The position numbers and the translations under genes are program-made. DNA of 64,000 nt, taken from NCBI RefSeq assembly GCF_016863095.1, contig NZ_BOOF01000047.1, positions 1 to 64,000 of the forward strand, given 5' to 3'. The stretch's first letter is position 1, and every line of letters starts with the position of its first letter. A model generated the notes under the pieces. It did no database searches. It saw nothing but the letters and a program-made list of their open reading frames with translations, and was not told the origin of the DNA. Positions 32,606-40,910 of this stretch are shown in pieces. The stretch is from Microbispora siamensis. Lineage in GTDB: Bacteria; Actinomycetota; Actinomycetes; Streptosporangiales; Streptosporangiaceae.

Positions 32606-32765
32606 TCTCCCGCGGGGCCTCCGGATCGCGCTGGGCCCACAGGGGGTCCCGCTGTGCGAGACCCGTGTGGGGGATGCCATAGTGGACGCGATGCGTTGGT
32701 GGACAGACGGCCCTATGGGCGGGAGGCGACGCGGCCGTCCCGGCCGGGCTTCGATGCCCCGCGAC

Positions 32766-32795
32766 TCGGTGAATGCCATGGCAGGCATTCACCGA
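32766..32795. terminator. Hairpin terminator between pdtaS and whiB1
   Basis: CGGTGAATGCC (32767-32777), 6-nt loop, GGCATTCACCG (32784-32794), extended by one T-A pair. A perfect 12-bp stem between convergent genes, 25 nt from the whiB1 stop and 161 nt after pdtaS. Confidence 0.7.
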
Positions 32796-32819
32796 AGGCG
32801 TTCGCGTGCGGCGGGGGAG

Positions 32820-33074
32820 TCAGACGGCGGCGCGGGCGCGGGCGCGAGCCGTACGGCGCTTGAGGGCGCGACGCTCATCCTCGCTGAGCCCGCCCCAGAC
32901 TCCGGCGTCCTGACCCGACTCGAGGGCCCACTTGAGACAGGACTCGGCGACCGTGCATCGCCGGCATACCTGCTTGGCCTCTTCGATCTGCATGAGCGCC
33001 GGACCAGTGTTCCCGATCGGGAAGAACAGTTCGGGGTCCACGTCACGGCAGGCAGCGCGGTGGCGCCAGTCCAT
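32820..33074 (-). CDS. whiB1: WhiB-family iron-sulfur regulator WhiB1
   Basis: An 84-aa WhiB protein beginning MDWRHRAACRD. The four cluster ligands are Cys9, Cys37, Cys40 and Cys46; the G-V-W-G-G turn is followed by the basic tail RRALKRRTARARARAAV. It matches WhiB1, which binds a [4Fe-4S] cluster, reacts with NO and interacts with region 4 of the primary sigma factor. Start ATG 33074 has AAGGAG 9 nt upstream; the frame is open to 33143 but lies outside the family. Context (pdtaS, lipid kinase) supports the assignment. Confidence 0.95.
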   Translation of the reverse strand: MDWRHRAACRDVDPELFFPIGNTGPALMQIEEAKQVCRRCTVAESCLKWALESGQDAGVWGGLSEDERRALKRRTARARARAAV

Positions 33075-33361
33075 GCGTTCCACTCCTTCGTAAAGTGGAG
33101 CCTCCGTGGCTCCTCTGGCCGTCAACTTTGTGAACTCTTTCACTAGCTGCTGCGAACGATCACCCGGATCCAGGGTGGGGGGCCGGGCTCGTCCGCGTGA
33201 TCGCCGGGGCTCCTCACGGAGGCGGTGGTCTCCGTAAAGGTCCTACGTTCCGACGTCGTAGTTCAGCTTTTCAGCCGTACCAACACCACACAAGAGGTTT
33301 GGGACAAGGTTTTGCCCGTCGTGGCTGTCGGATGCGTCACACTATGACTACATGTAACGGG
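33075..33361 (-). promoter_or_regulatory. Upstream region of whiB1
   Basis: No gene is seen in these 287 bases. The stretch just before whiB1 contains a small hairpin, GGAGCC-ACGGA-GGCTCC (minus strand, about 33101-33117), upstream of the AAGGAG ribosome site. The rest is less GC-rich than its surroundings and should hold the whiB1 promoter and the 3' end signals of the lipid kinase. Confidence 0.4.
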
Positions 33362-34354
33362 CTAGACGAGGACTTGTAACGCGTCCGGGATAGCGCGGAA
33401 GATCACCCACTCGTGTTCTCCCAGGTAGTCGCCGTCGAGCTGGAAGGCGACCGGGCGGGAGGCGTGGAGGGTGAACTCGGCCTCGTCATGGATCTGAACG
33501 AGGTGTTTACCGCGTGGCAATCCCCGGTGTTCGCCGATGATCTGCCGCGCGAGCGCGAGCACGGTCGGCAGGCTCATGTTCCGGAGCCCGAGCATGTCGA
33601 GCCCCGTCTCGAAACCGGCCCACGGCGTCGGGTTGATCGGACGTGTGCCGGCGTACGTCCACGGCGACGTGTTCGACACGATCGCCATGAAGATCCCATC
33701 CTCTGTCGGCCGGCCGGGACGCGTCAGCCGGATCGCCGGCCGCCGGCGGTCCGTCACGAAGAAGTGGCGGACCGTCGTGTTCACGTAGAGAGCGGGCAGC
33801 GCGCGATGCCCCGCGCTCCGCAGGCCCTCCACGGCTCGGACGACCTCGGCGTCGTATCCCAGCCCAGCGCAAAATGTGAAATATCTGGACCTTTGCTGGT
33901 CAGGTGGCGCATCTGCCCCCGGGTCCGGACCTGAAACCTCGTCATGCCAAATTGCCTGTCCCAAACCGATGGTCCGGCGGCGCCCTTCGCGTAGCGCCTC
34001 CAGCACGGCGCCGGTCGCCTCGACCGGGTTGTTGGGCAGCCCGAGGGCGCGGGCGAAGACGTTGGCGCTGCCCCCGGGGATCACGATGAGCGCGGGCCGC
34101 TCGCTCGCGCCGCCGTCGGGCCGGGCGTCCAGGAGTCCGTTGACGGTCTCGTTGATCGTGCCGTCGCCGCCGAGGACCGCCACGGCGTCGAAGCCCTTGG
34201 CGTGCGCGGTCGCCGCGAGCGCGGTCGCGTGGCCGCGGTAGGCCGTCTCCTCGACCGACAGGTCGACGGCGGCGCCGAGCGCCCGGATCAGCACGTCCCG
34301 GGTACGCCGGTGCGTCGAGGTCGCCTTGGGATTGACGAGGAGGAGTGCCCGCAT
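33362..34354 (-). CDS. Diacylglycerol kinase family lipid kinase
   Basis: A 330-aa DagK/YegS-type lipid kinase. The N-terminal LLLVNPKA starts the catalytic domain, with nucleotide motif LGGDGTINETVNGLL near residues 61-75 and IPGGSANVFARALGLP near 94-109; the C-terminal beta-sandwich ends with FQLDGDYLGEHEW. It phosphorylates diacylglycerol or a related lipid for phospholipid turnover. Expressed separately from whiB1, which lies downstream on the same strand. This order is also remembered from mycobacteria. Confidence 0.92.
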   Translation of the reverse strand: MRALLLVNPKATSTHRRTRDVLIRALGAAVDLSVEETAYRGHATALAATAHAKGFDAVAVLGGDGTINETVNGLLDARPDGGASERPALIVIPGGSANVFARALGLPNNPVEATGAVLEALREGRRRTIGLGQAIWHDEVSGPDPGADAPPDQQRSRYFTFCAGLGYDAEVVRAVEGLRSAGHRALPALYVNTTVRHFFVTDRRRPAIRLTRPGRPTEDGIFMAIVSNTSPWTYAGTRPINPTPWAGFETGLDMLGLRNMSLPTVLALARQIIGEHRGLPRGKHLVQIHDEAEFTLHASRPVAFQLDGDYLGEHEWVIFRAIPDALQVLV

Positions 34355-34427
34355 GCCTGAAGGTTAACGAACGGTTTACCGCTCGTGCCTGGTGACGCCC
34401 TCCCGATGAGGCGCACATGTCTGCGGG

Positions 34428-34442
34428 TAGGGTTGGGCGGTG
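34428..34442 (+). promoter_or_regulatory. Leaderless promoter -10 of small membrane protein gene
   Basis: TAGGGT (34428-34433), 8 nt, then the GTG at 34442. Confidence 0.45.
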
Positions 34443-34843
34443 TGATCAGCAGTTCCGTCGGCCGCCCCGGCACCCTGACCGTGGCCGCCGCCGTCCTGGC
34501 CGCGGAGGGCCTGCTCGCCCTCGCCTTGGGCGGTTATGTCGGCGTCGAGACCGTGATCGGCAAACCCACCGACCTGGTCACCAGCATCGCGGTGGCCGGA
34601 TTCGGCGTGCTCGGCGGCGCCCTGCTGCTCTGGGTGGGCTGGGGCGTGTGGCAGGTGCTGCGATGGAGCCGCGGCCCGGCCGTGGTGACGCAGATATTCG
34701 CGCTTCCGGTGGCGATCAGCCTCATCCAGTCGGCGCAGTACGCGTTCGGTATCCCGCTCATCGCCGCGGCTGCGGTCGCCCTGGTCGCGCTGCTCGCGCC
34801 GGCCTCCACCCACGCCCTCATGGGCGAGGACGGCGCGCGCTGA
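34442..34843 (+). CDS. Small integral membrane protein
   Basis: A 133-aa protein with four hydrophobic segments (LTVAAAVLAAEGLLALALGG; SIAVAGFGVLGGALLLWVGW; AVVTQIFALPVAISLIQ; IPLIAAAAVALVALLA). I recognise no functional motif. Position next to the lipid kinase matches a small membrane protein gene remembered from the mycobacterial pdtaS-whiB1 region. The GTG at 34442 is preferred because TAGGGT lies 8 nt upstream; an ATG at 34385 would add a non-hydrophobic stretch. About 130 nt to the convergent sigma gene hold nothing coding. Confidence 0.65.
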   Translation: MISSSVGRPGTLTVAAAVLAAEGLLALALGGYVGVETVIGKPTDLVTSIAVAGFGVLGGALLLWVGWGVWQVLRWSRGPAVVTQIFALPVAISLIQSAQYAFGIPLIAAAAVALVALLAPASTHALMGEDGAR

Positions 34844-34973
34844 GCAGACCGGCACCAGGGCGGACACCGAGCGGACGCAGGGCAGGCACCGGCTGCTGAC
34901 CGGGCGCCGCCGGGGGGAGCGCGGCGTCGCGGTCGTCCTTCTCTGATCGTCCCGGGCGGCCCGGGCCGGACGA

Positions 34974-35777
34974 TCAGTCCTCGGCGGTGAGGCCCTCGCG
35001 GAGCTGGGCCAGGGTCCGGGCGAGCAGCCGGGACACGTGCATCTGCGAGATCCCCAGCTCGGTCGCGATCTGCGACTGCGTCATGTTGCCGAAGAAACGC
35101 AGCAGCAGGATCCGCTTCTCACGCGGCGGCAGGCGCTCCAGCAGCGGCTTGAGCGACTCGCGGTATTCCACGCCCTCCAGCGACTCGTCCACGATGCCGA
35201 GCGAGTCGGACACGGCGGGAGCGTCGTCGTCGCCGGAGTCCGGCGCGTCGAGCGACACGGTGGAGTAGGCGTTCGCCGACTCCAGGCCCTCCAGGACCTC
35301 CTCCTCGCTCATGCCCAGGTGGGCGGCGAGCTCGGCGACCGTGGGCGCCCGGCTCTCCCGCTGCGACAGCTCGCTTATCGCCTTGGTGAGCGAGAGCTTC
35401 AGCTCCTGCAGCCGGCGCGGCACCCGGACCGCCCAGCCCTTGTCGCGGAAGTGCCGCTTGATCTCGCCGACGATGGTCGGGGTGGCGTACGTGGAGAACT
35501 CCACGCCGCGTGCCAGGTCGAACCGGTCGATCGACTTGATCAGGCCGATCGTGGCGACCTGCGTGAGGTCGTCGAGCCACTCGCCCCGGTTGCGGAAGCG
35601 GCGGGCCAGGTACTCCACCAGCGGCAGGTGGAGCTCGACCAGCTCGTCGCGGATGCGCTGGCGCCTCGGGTCGTCCGGCGGAAGCTCCGACAGCTCGGCG
35701 AAGAGTGTGCGCGCGCGTACGCGGTCCGGCACCGCCGAGTCGCCGGAGGTCATCGCACTCGTCCTTTCCGTCATCAC
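34974..35777 (-). CDS. SigB/SigF-type alternative sigma factor
   Basis: A group 3 sigma factor (267 aa from GTG 35777, 266 from ATG 35774). Region 2 contains DLTQVATIGLIKSIDRFDL and FSTYATPTIVGEIKRHFRD; region 3 has RAPTVAELAAHLGMSEEEV; region 4 has LPPREKRILLLRFFGNMTQSQIATELGISQMHVSRL. Actinomycete members control osmotic, oxidative or developmental responses. It overlaps the upstream anti-sigma gene, forming an rsbW-sig pair. No anti-anti-sigma gene is seen nearby. Confidence 0.93.
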   Translation of the reverse strand: MMTERTSAMTSGDSAVPDRVRARTLFAELSELPPDDPRRQRIRDELVELHLPLVEYLARRFRNRGEWLDDLTQVATIGLIKSIDRFDLARGVEFSTYATPTIVGEIKRHFRDKGWAVRVPRRLQELKLSLTKAISELSQRESRAPTVAELAAHLGMSEEEVLEGLESANAYSTVSLDAPDSGDDDAPAVSDSLGIVDESLEGVEYRESLKPLLERLPPREKRILLLRFFGNMTQSQIATELGISQMHVSRLLARTLAQLREGLTAED

Positions 35778-36199
35778 GACGGCCTCGCCGTGCTCCGGCG
35801 CTTACGCAGCACGATCGCCAGATGGTCGGCGTGGTCGGAGATGGCGTCCACGTCGTCGGCCAGCGCGGTCAGCACCATCCAGGCGAAGTCCTCCCGGTTG
35901 GGCGAGCTGACTCCGAGGGTGTTGACCTCGACGCGAACCGTCATCTCCTGGCCCGTGAGTTCGAACTCCGCGAGGAGGTCAGTCCCGGGCACGGCGTGCC
36001 GCAGCAACATGGCGCACGCCTCGTCGACGGCGATGCGCAGGTCCTCGATCTGGTCGAGGGTGAAGTCGAGCCGTGCGGCGAGCCCGGCGGTTGCCGTGCG
36101 CAGCACGGACAGGTAGGCGCTCACGGCGGGCAGCCGGACACTCACAGCATCGCGAATCCCGGTCAGATCCACCGCAGGCGTCTCGGTTTCCTCGGTCAC
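35774..36199 (-). CDS. RsbW-like anti-sigma factor kinase
   Basis: A 141-aa GHKL-type ATP-binding protein. The N-box is EDLRIAVDEACAMLLRHA; the following G-box region is weak, as often in UsfX/RsbW proteins. It should bind the downstream sigma factor and possibly phosphorylate an anti-anti-sigma factor. The GTG at 36199 follows GAGGAGGAAC. Its TGA overlaps the sigma start codon, implying stoichiometric synthesis. Confidence 0.85.
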   Translation of the reverse strand: MTEETETPAVDLTGIRDAVSVRLPAVSAYLSVLRTATAGLAARLDFTLDQIEDLRIAVDEACAMLLRHAVPGTDLLAEFELTGQEMTVRVEVNTLGVSSPNREDFAWMVLTALADDVDAISDHADHLAIVLRKRRSTARPS

Positions 36200-36365
36200 G
36201 TTCCTCCTCGCCCCTTCAGCCGGCTGAGTGCCGCTGACTGCAACCTACCGCCACTCGCGCGGTGCTGCCCTGGCTGGACGCGCTGATTGTGGCGTTCCTT
36301 GGAGGTAACTGCACGTAAATTCCGTACAACCGAATATGGAGTTTGTATGGGCCTTGGGATGATCT

Positions 36366-36398
36366 GGCCCCGCGCGGCCGTGGAGGCCGTGCGGGGCC
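36366..36398 (-). terminator. Strong hairpin terminator after sodN
   Basis: GGCCCCGCGCGGCC (36366-36379), 5-nt loop, GGCCGTGCGGGGCC (36385-36398): a 14-bp stem with one G-U pair, 14 nt past the sodN stop. It insulates sodN from the downstream rsbW-sigma operon. Confidence 0.75.
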
Positions 36399-36412
36399 CG
36401 AGATCCCGGGGC

Positions 36413-36814
36413 TCAGGCGGCCTTGGTCTCCCAGAAGATCTTGGCGATCTCGTCGATCTTCGCGAGGAGGTCGTCGGCCAGGGCGGGGTCGACGGTGCCC
36501 TTGGCACCGGCGGCGCCGGCGAGCTTCGTGGCGTCCCAGAAGAGCTGGTGAAGCTGGGGGTACTGCTCCAGGTGCGGGGGCTTGAAGTAGTCGGTCCACA
36601 GCACCCACAGGTGATGCTTGACCAGCTCGGCCCGCTGTTCCTTGATGAGCAGCGCCCGGGTCCTGAAGACCGGGTCGTCGTTGTCGGCGTACTTCTTAAT
36701 GATCGCCTTCACCGACTCGGCCTCGATGCGGGCCTGCGCCGGGTCGTAGACCCCGCACGGCAGGTCGCAGTGGGCGGACGCCTCGTGCCGGGGTCGCAGC
36801 AGTCGTGCGAGCAT
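36413..36814 (-). CDS. sodN: Nickel superoxide dismutase
   Basis: A 133-aa NiSOD precursor. The nickel hook HCDLPCGVYDP begins at His15, so cleavage after Ala14 exposes the N-terminal His that binds nickel with Cys16 and Cys20 (mature His1, Cys2, Cys6). The helical remainder (IIKKYADNDDPVFRTRALLIKEQR, HHLWVLWTDYF) is typical. It dismutates superoxide in the cytoplasm. A maturation protease is encoded divergently 84 bp away. No clear Nur box (TTGCAA repeats) was found between them. Confidence 0.97.
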   Translation of the reverse strand: MLARLLRPRHEASAHCDLPCGVYDPAQARIEAESVKAIIKKYADNDDPVFRTRALLIKEQRAELVKHHLWVLWTDYFKPPHLEQYPQLHQLFWDATKLAGAAGAKGTVDPALADDLLAKIDEIAKIFWETKAA

Positions 36815-36898
36815 CGGAATCCTTCCTTAGGAATGCTGGTGACAGCACTGTTCCAGGACCGACCTTACTCGTCTCGAAATCACTGTGCGGAGGGGGAT

Positions 36899-37213
36899 GT
36901 GCTCACCGCCGTGTGTGTCTCCGGCGACTCGATGCTGCCCGCGTTGCGGCCGGGAGACTGGCTGCTGGTACGGCTCGGCGCCCCCGTCCGCCCCGGCGAC
37001 GTGGTGGTCGCGAGGCGGCCGCACGGGCTGATCGTCAAGCGGGCCTTCCGGCTCACCGGCGACGGCTGGTGGCTGGAGAGCGACAACCAGTCGGCCCCCG
37101 GGCGCCGCGACAGCTGGGACTTCGGCGCCGTGCCGGAGGAGGACGTCGTCGGGAGGGTCGTGCTGCGTTACTGGCCCCGGCCCACGCTGCGTTTCCCCGC
37201 GCCGGCCGCCTGA
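36899..37213 (+). CDS. sodX: NiSOD maturation protease (S24/S26-like, SodX)
   Basis: A 104-aa protease with the Ser/Lys dyad of S24/S26 peptidases: VSGDSMLPALRPGDWLLV provides Ser10, and GLIVKRAFRL provides the Lys. In actinomycetes this enzyme sits next to sodN and removes its N-terminal propeptide. The GTG at 36899 is chosen for its GGAGGGGGAT ribosome site; an ATG at 36833 would add 22 residues without the fold. Divergent from sodN. Confidence 0.9.
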   Translation: MLTAVCVSGDSMLPALRPGDWLLVRLGAPVRPGDVVVARRPHGLIVKRAFRLTGDGWWLESDNQSAPGRRDSWDFGAVPEEDVVGRVVLRYWPRPTLRFPAPAA

Positions 37214-37237
37214 CCGCACCCTTCCGGGCGGCCCGGG

Positions 37238-37777
37238 TCAGGCGCCCCGCTTGCGCGCCCGGTAGGCGGCCACGTTCGCCCGGCTGGCGCACCGCTCGGA
37301 GCAGTAGCGGCGCGACCGGTTGGAGGAGGTGTCGAGGTAGGCGTTGCGGCACGGCGTCGCCTGGCAGGTGCCGAGCCGGTCCACGCCGAGCCGGGTCACG
37401 ACGCTGGCCAGGCCCATGACCGACCCGACCGCGAGGGCGTCGGCGACCCGGCCGCCCTCGGTCAGGTGCAGGTGCCAGGGCTGGCCGTCGTGCCCCGAGA
37501 TCTGCGGATGCACGGGGTGGCGGACCAGCAGCCCGTTGAGCCGCTCGACCACGTCCACGTCGTCGCCCGCGGCGGCGGACGCGAAGACCTCCGCGAGCTC
37601 GTCGCGCAGCTCGCACAGCGCGTCGATGTCACGCCGGGTGAGGCGGGCGGCCGCCTCCGTACGGCCCGTCTCCTCAAGCAGGGCGCGCAGGGAGAAGGGG
37701 TTTTTGAGTTCGTCGCCCATGTTGACCAGCTGAACGGCCAGCTCGGCGTAAGACGTCAAGTCCACTGGGGCGCCCAA
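37238..37777 (-). CDS. CGNR zinc-finger / ABATE-domain regulator
   Basis: A 179-aa protein: an N-terminal helical ABATE-type stress-induced domain (about 1-130) and a C-terminal treble-clef finger, CQATPCRNAYLD then RRYCSERCASR, ending in the basic YRARKRGA. These proteins are presumed transcription regulators, with no known ligand. The start may be TTG 37777 or GTG 37765; neither has a good ribosome site. It converges with sodX. Confidence 0.85.
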   Translation of the reverse strand: MGAPVDLTSYAELAVQLVNMGDELKNPFSLRALLEETGRTEAAARLTRRDIDALCELRDELAEVFASAAAGDDVDVVERLNGLLVRHPVHPQISGHDGQPWHLHLTEGGRVADALAVGSVMGLASVVTRLGVDRLGTCQATPCRNAYLDTSSNRSRRYCSERCASRANVAAYRARKRGA

Positions 37778-38038
37778 GTACGTAAGAGATCACTGGCAAT
37801 GCCGAGTATTACACGCCCGATGGCCTGGGGGAACACCTGATCGTGCAACGATATGTGACCCGATCGGGCAGGGGCGGTTGTCACTTCGTGTGGCACAATC
37901 AGGGAACGGGTGACCCCCGTACCCCCCTCAAGAGACGACCGTCAACGACGACGGCCCCCGGCGGCTACCGAAGCCAGGGCTCTCGTTCTCTTGACGGCGT
38001 CTACCGAAGGAACTCGTCCTTTCGACACTGGGGTCGCT
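37778..38038. other. Intergenic region before malic enzyme
   Basis: No gene is seen. The frame of malic enzyme stays open back to 37910 but the extra N-terminus is Arg/Thr-rich with no family similarity. The region must carry the divergent promoters of the CGNR regulator and the malic enzyme; no clear motif was found. Confidence 0.4.
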
Positions 38039-39223
38039 GTGACCGTTACACCTGTTTCCTTGGAATCTCTCGACCTGGATCCCGCTTTCGCGCTGCACCG
38101 CGGCGGCAAGCTGGAGGTCCGCTCCACCGTCCCGGTCCGCGACGCCGACGACCTGTCGCTCGCGTACACGCCGGGGGTCGCCCGCGTCTGCACCGCCATC
38201 GCCGACAACCCGGACCTGGTCAACGACTACACCTGGGTCTCCAACGTCGTGGCCGTGGTCTCCGACGGCACCGCCGTCCTGGGGCTCGGCGACATCGGGC
38301 CGGCCGCGGCCATGCCCGTGATGGAGGGCAAGGCCCTGCTGTTCAAGCAGTTCGCCGACGTCGACGCCGTGCCGATCTGCATCGACTGCACCGACGTGGA
38401 CGCGATCGTCGAGACCGTGGTCAGGCTCGCGCCGTCGTTCGGCGGCATCAACCTGGAGGACATCAGCGCCCCCCGCTGCTTCGAGGTGGAGGAGCGCCTG
38501 CGCGCGCTTCTCGACATCCCCGTCTTCCACGACGACCAGCACGGCACGGCGATCGTGGTCCTCGCCGCGCTGCGCAACGCGGCCCGCCTCACCGGGCGAT
38601 CCCTCGGTGACCTGCGCGCGGTGGTGGCCGGCGCCGGCGCCTCCGGGGTCGCGGTCTCGCGGATCCTGCTGAACGCCGGCATCGGCGACATCGCGGTCTC
38701 CGACTCGAAGGGCGTCATCCACGGCGGCCGCGAGGACCTGAACCCGGTCAAGCGGGCGCTGGCCCGCGACACCAACAGGGCCGGCCTGTCCGGGTCGACC
38801 GAGCAGGCGCTCGCCGGCGCCGACGTGTTCGTCGGCCTGTCCGGGTCGACGGTCTCCGAGCAGGCCATCGCGGCGATGGCGGCGGACTCGATCGTGTTCG
38901 CGCTGTCCAACCCCAACCCGGAGGTGGACCCCGCGGTGGCGGGCCGGCACGCCCGGGTGGTGGCCACCGGCCGGTCCGACTACCCCAACCAGATCAACAA
39001 CGTGCTGGCCTTCCCCGGGGTCTTCCGCGGCGCGCTCGACGTCCGTGCCACGACGATCACGGAGAACATGAAGGTGGCGGCCGCGGACGCGCTGGCGGCC
39101 GTGGTCGGGGACGACGTCGCGGAGAACTACGTCATCCCCTCGCCGTTCGACGCCCGGGTCGCCCCCGCGGTGATCGCCGCCGTCGCCCGGCAGGCCCGGG
39201 AGGACGGTGTCGCCCGCAAGTAG
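38039..39223 (+). CDS. NAD(P)-dependent malic enzyme
   Basis: A 394-aa short-form malic enzyme converting malate to pyruvate and CO2. Signatures: SLAYTPGVARVC (about 37-48), the lysine motif VMEGKALLFKQFA, DDQHGTAIVVLAALRNA, and the Rossmann GAGASGVAVSRIL. The phosphotransacetylase-like extension of proteobacterial MaeB is absent, as usual for actinobacteria. The GTG at 38039 is chosen by alignment. It is followed by a minisatellite and a terminator and looks monocistronic. Confidence 0.92.
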   Translation: MTVTPVSLESLDLDPAFALHRGGKLEVRSTVPVRDADDLSLAYTPGVARVCTAIADNPDLVNDYTWVSNVVAVVSDGTAVLGLGDIGPAAAMPVMEGKALLFKQFADVDAVPICIDCTDVDAIVETVVRLAPSFGGINLEDISAPRCFEVEERLRALLDIPVFHDDQHGTAIVVLAALRNAARLTGRSLGDLRAVVAGAGASGVAVSRILLNAGIGDIAVSDSKGVIHGGREDLNPVKRALARDTNRAGLSGSTEQALAGADVFVGLSGSTVSEQAIAAMAADSIVFALSNPNPEVDPAVAGRHARVVATGRSDYPNQINNVLAFPGVFRGALDVRATTITENMKVAAADALAAVVGDDVAENYVIPSPFDARVAPAVIAAVARQAREDGVARK

Positions 39224-39233
39224 CCGCCCTCCG

Positions 39234-39305
39234 GCAGGCACGGACGTAGCAGGCACGGACGTAGCAGGCACGGACGTAGCAGGCACGGACGTAGTAGGCA
39301 CGGAC
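39234..39305. repeat. 15-bp tandem repeat after malic enzyme
   Basis: Four full units GTAGCAGGCACGGAC (39246-39260, 39261-39275, 39276-39290, and 39291-39305 with one substitution) plus a partial unit from 39234. It lies between the malic-enzyme stop and its terminator. There are no spacers, so it is not CRISPR. Confidence 0.95.
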
Positions 39306-39309
39306 CCGG

Positions 39310-39350
39310 AAGGGCCGCGCACCGCGTGACGAGCGCGGTACGCGGCCCTT
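39310..39350 (+). terminator. Rho-independent-like terminator of malic enzyme
   Basis: AAGGGCCGCG (39310-39319) pairs with CGCGGCCCTT (39341-39350); inner ACCGCG/CGCGGT arms continue it around a 7-nt loop. A pyrimidine-rich CGTCTTTCCTT tract follows. Confidence 0.8.
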
Positions 39351-39481
39351 CGTCTTTCCTTGTCGGTCTCCTTGCCGGTGCCGTCAAACATTTGGGAATC
39401 CCTTTAGGTCCTCACGGTTAGTGCTATAAAGAAAGCTCTCCGTAACCAACTCGGCTATTGCCTGTCCCCGGTTGGAGAGCG

Positions 39482-40888
39482 ATGCGACGTGACCCCAACC
39501 GCCTGCTCCAGCAGCACCTCACCGAAGCCGGACTGTCCCGCAAGGGCCTGGCCCGCCGGCTCAACGGTCTCGGCTCGGCCCGGGGGCTGCTGGGAATGCG
39601 GTACGACCACGGTTCCGTGCTGCGCTGGATCGGCGGCCGCCGCCCGCGCGAACCGGTTCCCGGCCTGCTCGCCGAGATCTTCTCGCTGCGGTTGGGGCGG
39701 CAGGTGTCCAGGGAGGACATCGGCATGCCGCGCGGAACGGTCCCTGCCGACCTGGGACAGGAGTTCCCCCATTCGTGGGAGGAGGGTGTGGCAAGCGTGA
39801 CAGCACTGTGGAGGGCCGACGTCGAGCGGCGCAGGTTCCTGCTCGACTCCACCTTCGCCCTGGGAGCGGGTTCGGCGGGCATCGTCCGCTGGCTGGCGGC
39901 CCCCGACGGGGAGCGGCTCTCCGCGAACGGGCCGCGCCGGGTCGGGCCCTCCGACGTGGCCGCGATACGCGAGGTCACCCGGTCGTTCGGGGAGCTGGAC
40001 AACCGGTTCGGCGGCGGCAGCATCCGCGGCCCGGTCGTGCGCTACCTGCACACCGCCGTGACGCCGCTGCTGCGCGAGGGCGCGTACGGCGAGGCCACCG
40101 GGCGCTCCCTGGCGACCGCGGCGGCCGAGCTGACCCGGCTGGCGGGATGGATGGCCTACGACCTGGAGCAGCACGGGCTGGCCCAGCGCTACCTGATCCA
40201 GGCGCTCGGTCTGGCGCGCGGCGCGGGCGACCACGCCCTGTGCGGCGAGATCCTGGCCGGGATGAGCCACCAGGCCGTCTACATCGGGCATCCCCGGCAC
40301 GGGCTGGAGCTGGCCAGGGCGGCCGTCGCGGCGGCCCGGCGCTCGGGAGTCGGCACGTTGCTGGCCGAGGCCCGGGTGCTGGAGGCGCACGCCCTGGCCC
40401 TGCTCGGGGAGCGCACGGCGTGCGGCGGCGCGCTGCACGAGGCGGAGGTCGCCTTCGACCGGCGCAAGCCCCAGAACGAGCCCGGCTGGATCGGCTACTT
40501 CGACGAGGCCTACCTGGCCGCGAAGTCGGCCCACTGCCTGCGCGACCTCGGCGACGGGGCGCGGGCCGTACGGCAGGCCCGGCGCTCGCTGGTGATGGAC
40601 GGGCGTTATGTGCGCGGCAAGATGTTCAATCTCTCGCTGCTCGCCACGGCGCTCATCCAGGAGGGCGAACTGGAGGAGGCGTGCCAGGCGGCGTCGTCGG
40701 CCCTCGATCTGGCCGAGAACATCCAGTCGGCGCGCACCCGGACGTACGTGGCGGACATGTGCCGCCGGTTCGCGCCGTACGCCGCGGAACCGCGGGTGGC
40801 GGAGCTGCTGGAGCGCGGCCGGGGCCGCGCGGGGGACAGGGAAGGCGTGGGCAGGCAGAGCGTGAGCAGGGAGGCGGTCGGCGTCTGA
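39482..40888 (+). CDS. HTH regulator with C-terminal TPR-like repeats
   Basis: A 468-aa protein starting at the ATG at 39482 (MRRDPNRLLQ). The N-terminus has an atypical helix-turn-helix (LTEAGLSRKGLARRLNGL and SVLRWIGGRRPREP), common in actinomycete Xre-like TPR regulators. A central hydrophobic segment is followed by helical TPR-like repeats (about 230-440: AGDHALCGEILAGMSHQ, AARRSGVGTLLAEARVLEAH). The ligand is unknown. Upstream GGGAAT-N17-GTT (39394-39419) loosely resembles a SigR promoter, and TATAAA occurs near 39425. It converges with the first peptidase gene. Confidence 0.75.
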   Translation: MRRDPNRLLQQHLTEAGLSRKGLARRLNGLGSARGLLGMRYDHGSVLRWIGGRRPREPVPGLLAEIFSLRLGRQVSREDIGMPRGTVPADLGQEFPHSWEEGVASVTALWRADVERRRFLLDSTFALGAGSAGIVRWLAAPDGERLSANGPRRVGPSDVAAIREVTRSFGELDNRFGGGSIRGPVVRYLHTAVTPLLREGAYGEATGRSLATAAAELTRLAGWMAYDLEQHGLAQRYLIQALGLARGAGDHALCGEILAGMSHQAVYIGHPRHGLELARAAVAAARRSGVGTLLAEARVLEAHALALLGERTACGGALHEAEVAFDRRKPQNEPGWIGYFDEAYLAAKSAHCLRDLGDGARAVRQARRSLVMDGRYVRGKMFNLSLLATALIQEGELEEACQAASSALDLAENIQSARTRTYVADMCRRFAPYAAEPRVAELLERGRGRAGDREGVGRQSVSREAVGV

Positions 40889-40910
40889 GCGGACGCCGGG
40901 ACGCCGACCG

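Noticed and set aside
36815..36898. Nur box between sodN and sodX
   Set aside because: No TTGCAA-N5-TTGCAA-like element was recognised; nickel control may act differently or the site may be degenerate.
39234..39305. Possible CRISPR-like repeat
   Set aside because: Units are 15 bp, directly abutting, with no spacers and no cas genes.
39394..39419. SigR promoter before the HTH/TPR gene
   Set aside because: GGGAAT and GTT are present but spaced 17 nt, one short of the sigR promoter; TATAAA nearby is at least as good a -10. Not strong enough to annotate separately.
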